Origin: UBA2821 sp902763335
GTDB taxonomy: Bacteria > Bacillota > Clostridia > Lachnospirales > Lachnospiraceae
DNA: 64,000 nucleotides
NCBI GenBank assembly: GCA_052066835.1
Contig: JBQHRJ010000008.1
Reading direction: 5' to 3' (one strand)
The translations under genes were made by a program, and so were the position numbers. The notes below the pieces were generated by a model that did no database searches, was not told the DNA's origin, and saw nothing but the letters and a program-made list of their open reading frames with translations. Shown here piece after piece: positions 61,869 through 64,000 of this stretch (the stretch's first letter is position 1; each line of letters begins with the position of its first letter).

Positions 61869-63215
61869 CTAATCCTCCTTAAATTCGTAATCTTTTCCCG
61901 GTAATATTGCATTTAACAATATTCCTGCTATAGCTGCTATGGCAAGTCCTGATAATGTTATCGCCACACCTGCCACATTAAATGTTATTCCTGATGAAAT
62001 AACTGATTCACCTGCTGCATTTGAAACTGACTGATATTCTATTCCGAGTGATGTAACAAGTATAACTGCTGATATAATAAGATTTCTGCTCTTTGTGAAA
62101 TCAACCGCATTCTCCACGACATTTCTTACACCGATTGATGAAATCATACCATACAGTATCAGTGATACACCGCCTATGATTGCCGACGGTATAACCTGGA
62201 TAACCGCTGCAAATTTAGGTGAAAATGAGAGTAATACTGCAAATCCTGCTGCTATTCTCATAACCGTCGGGTCATACACTCTTGTAAGTGCAAGTACACC
62301 CGTATTTTCACCATATGTTGTATTTGCCGGTCCACCGAATGCTGCTGATAAGCTTGTTGCAAGTCCGTCTCCGAGAAGCGTTCTGTGAAGTCCCGGATCC
62401 GAAATATAATTTTTGCCGGTTGTGGCACCTATGGCTGAAATGTCACCTATATGTTCCATCATTGTTGCAAGTGCGATTGGAACAACGGCAACTATGGCAC
62501 TTACATTAAATTTCATAAACTGACTGGTCTTTAACGGTAATCCTATCCATGCCGCATTTTTGATAACATCATAATCTATTATACCGTGTCCGCATCTTTC
62601 AAGTATTATGGCTATAACATATGTTCCCACAACACCAAGCATTATAGGGATTATCTTAACCATTCCCTTACCCCATATGTTACATACGATAACTATACTT
62701 ATGGCTATGATTGCCAACAGCCAGTCCTGCTTACAGTTATTTATTGCTGAAGGTGCAAGGATAAGTCCGATGGCAATTATTATCGGTCCCGTAACTACAG
62801 GAGGGAAAAATTTCATTACACGTTTTGCCCCGAATGCTTTTACAAGTGCCGCCACCAGAACATATATAAGTCCGGCTATAAATACACCTCCGCAGGCATA
62901 AGGAAGCGGATTGACTCCTTCTCCAAAATCCATCGCACTTACTGCTGCGTATCCTCCCAGAAATGCAAATGATGAACCGAGAAATGCCGGTACCTTTCCT
63001 TTTGTAAGCAGATGAAACAATAATGTTCCAAGTCCTGCCATTAACAGTGTGGTAGAGATTGACAAACCTGTTAATATCGGAACAAGTACTGTTGCCCCAA
63101 ACATTGCAAATGTGTGCTGGATTCCGAGTAGTATTGTCTTCGGAAGTCCAAGTTCTTTTACATCATATATTCCTCCCTGTGTTTTATCCTCCGGTTGTAC
63201 ACCTAATTCTTTCAT
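61869..63215 (-). CDS. uraA: Uracil permease (NCS2 family)
   Basis: A 448-residue membrane transporter with about fourteen segments. LPKTILLGIQHTFAMFGATVLVPIL is a typical NCS2 start (shown here in part: GIQHTFAMFGATVLVPIL). The substrate-site region contains ALATMMEHIGDISAIG and a later PANTTYGENTG, as in UraA. Together with Upp it takes up and uses external uracil. The ATG at 63215 follows AAAGGAAG; the frame opens 21 codons earlier without a good site. Confidence 0.95.
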   Translation of the reverse strand: MKELGVQPEDKTQGGIYDVKELGLPKTILLGIQHTFAMFGATVLVPILTGLSISTTLLMAGLGTLLFHLLTKGKVPAFLGSSFAFLGGYAAVSAMDFGEGVNPLPYACGGVFIAGLIYVLVAALVKAFGAKRVMKFFPPVVTGPIIIAIGLILAPSAINNCKQDWLLAIIAISIVIVCNIWGKGMVKIIPIMLGVVGTYVIAIILERCGHGIIDYDVIKNAAWIGLPLKTSQFMKFNVSAIVAVVPIALATMMEHIGDISAIGATTGKNYISDPGLHRTLLGDGLATSLSAAFGGPANTTYGENTGVLALTRVYDPTVMRIAAGFAVLLSFSPKFAAVIQVIPSAIIGGVSLILYGMISSIGVRNVVENAVDFTKSRNLIISAVILVTSLGIEYQSVSNAAGESVISSGITFNVAGVAITLSGLAIAAIAGILLNAILPGKDYEFKED

Positions 63216-63280
63216 TATCTCTTCCTTTCTCAGTCGCTGTAGCGCTATTTTTCTAATGTATATTAAAACCTTATACATTT

Positions 63281-64000
63281 CTATTTTGAAATAAAAAGTA
63301 CCCCGAGCGTTCCGGGACCGCAGTGGCTTGACACCACGTCTCCCGCTCTCGTCTCAAGTATCTCATTAAATATTCCTAGCTTCCTAAGATATTCCTTCAC
63401 CCCTTCAACAATCTCCCTGTCACATCCTGAATGAGTTATAAATACTCTGTCGTTTCTTGCATTTTTCAACTCATCCTCCATATCCTTTACATATGACATT
63501 ATAACTGCTGCAAGTTTTCCTCTGTATTTTTTTGTTGCATCCATTGCACCGTTTTCAACCACTATTTTCGGATGAAGTTTCAACACACTTCCCGCCATTG
63601 CCGCAGTCGCACTGCATCTTCCTCCTCTGTAAAGGTATGTCAGCGTATCCACAACAAAGCTTGCTCTCACCTTAGGTTTCAGAATCTCTATCGCAGCCTT
63701 TATATCAGACGAACTTTTTCCTTCAGATGCCATTATCGCAGCCTCTATTACCAGTAATCCTACCCCGGTAGAAAGATTAGCTGAGTCTATCACCGTAACT
63801 TTATCTTCCGCTTCAAGCTCTCTTGCCACCATTCTCATCACATTTCCTGATGTTGACATACTCTCTGATATGCAGAAGCACACTACTTCCATACCTTCCT
63901 CTACATATGGTTTAATCATTTCTACCGCTGTATCCATGGTCGGTGCTGACGTCTTAGGTGTTGTTTTATTTTCATCAGCCCATTTAAATATTTCCTCAGG
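63281..64000 (-). CDS. DegV-family fatty-acid-binding protein (5' end outside the window)
   Basis: The frame is open to the right edge, giving 239 residues of the C-terminal part. The segment TTPKTSAPT near the edge is the lipid-headgroup loop of DegV, and SESMSTSGNVMRM and YRGGRCSATAAM are further family blocks. DegV/FakB proteins bind a fatty acid and present it to the kinase FakA. It is followed by uraA after about 65 bases in the same direction; co-transcription is possible. Confidence 0.9.
   Translation of the reverse strand, partial: PEEIFKWADENKTTPKTSAPTMDTAVEMIKPYVEEGMEVVCFCISESMSTSGNVMRMVARELEAEDKVTVIDSANLSTGVGLLVIEAAIMASEGKSSSDIKAAIEILKPKVRASFVVDTLTYLYRGGRCSATAAMAGSVLKLHPKIVVENGAMDATKKYRGKLAAVIMSYVKDMEDELKNARNDRVFITHSGCDREIVEGVKEYLRKLGIFNEILETRAGDVVSSHCGPGTLGVLFISK

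Overview
The window looks like chromosome of a low-GC, anaerobic Firmicute, most likely a member of the Lachnospiraceae; I cannot name the genus. The inference rests on an LL-diaminopimelate aminotransferase, [FeFe]-hydrogenase maturases (HydF, HydG and the small TM1266-type protein), a PPi-type phosphofructokinase, a flavodiiron protein, a PdaB-like deacetylase, an ANTAR protein beside glutamine synthetase, strong GGAGG ribosome sites and TTGACA/TATAAT promoters. Almost every gene is on the minus strand. There is no rRNA, CRISPR array, phage or transposase gene.

Layout. 1-2.5 kb: the tail of a plus-strand gene, a decarboxylase-cupin gene with an in-frame stop, a flavodoxin and a LysR regulator. 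2.5-4.3 kb: two tRNA-Gly genes, a zinc-ribbon membrane protein and tRNA-Phe. 4.3-10.9 kb: glnA, an ANTAR regulator and dapL, then an orphan binding lipoprotein, a kinase-like protein and two membrane proteins. 11-13.2 kb (plus): an L,D-transpeptidase and a polysaccharide deacetylase. 13.4-17.6 kb: the hydF-TM1266-hydG operon with RNase H and a YbjN-like protein. 17.7-24.8 kb: a DUF4352 protein, a membrane Ser/Thr kinase divergent from an XRE regulator, a subtilase, ClpX and a PPi phosphofructokinase. 24.9-48.9 kb: an HtrA protease and a large surface-glycan locus. 49-56.3 kb: galE, a glycosyltransferase, glmM, an HPr protein and the cdaR-cdaA c-di-AMP genes, with two membrane proteins. 56.4-64 kb: a flavodiiron protein, a 1104-residue lectin/repeat surface protein, upp, uraA and a partial degV.

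The glycan locus appears to make a rhamnose-containing wall polymer. RmlA, B, C and D supply dTDP-rhamnose, a WbaP-type enzyme starts the chain on undecaprenyl phosphate, several GT2/GT4 enzymes extend it, and a Wzm/Wzt ABC transporter exports it. An LCP protein could attach it to peptidoglycan. Wzt carries a C-terminal glycan-binding-type domain. The gene next to it encodes a 1.3 kDa-hundred-scale giant (about 1340 residues) that joins a methyltransferase, a kinase-like domain, a coiled coil and two GT2 domains. That order resembles the E. coli chain terminator WbdD, so this may be a chain-capping and export system in a Gram-positive relative. A Wzx-like flippase, LicD, a DPM-like transferase with DUF2304 and a DUF2142 protein lie upstream and may decorate the polymer.

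The second notable element is a family of roughly 122-bp palindromic repeats, three full and two truncated copies. Each can fold into a closing stem with three arms. Every copy lies just after a stop codon, some are flanked by short direct repeats, and copies differ by paired, compensating changes. Two operons (glnA and hydF) also carry an intrinsic-terminator hairpin between a good promoter and the start codon, which suggests attenuation.
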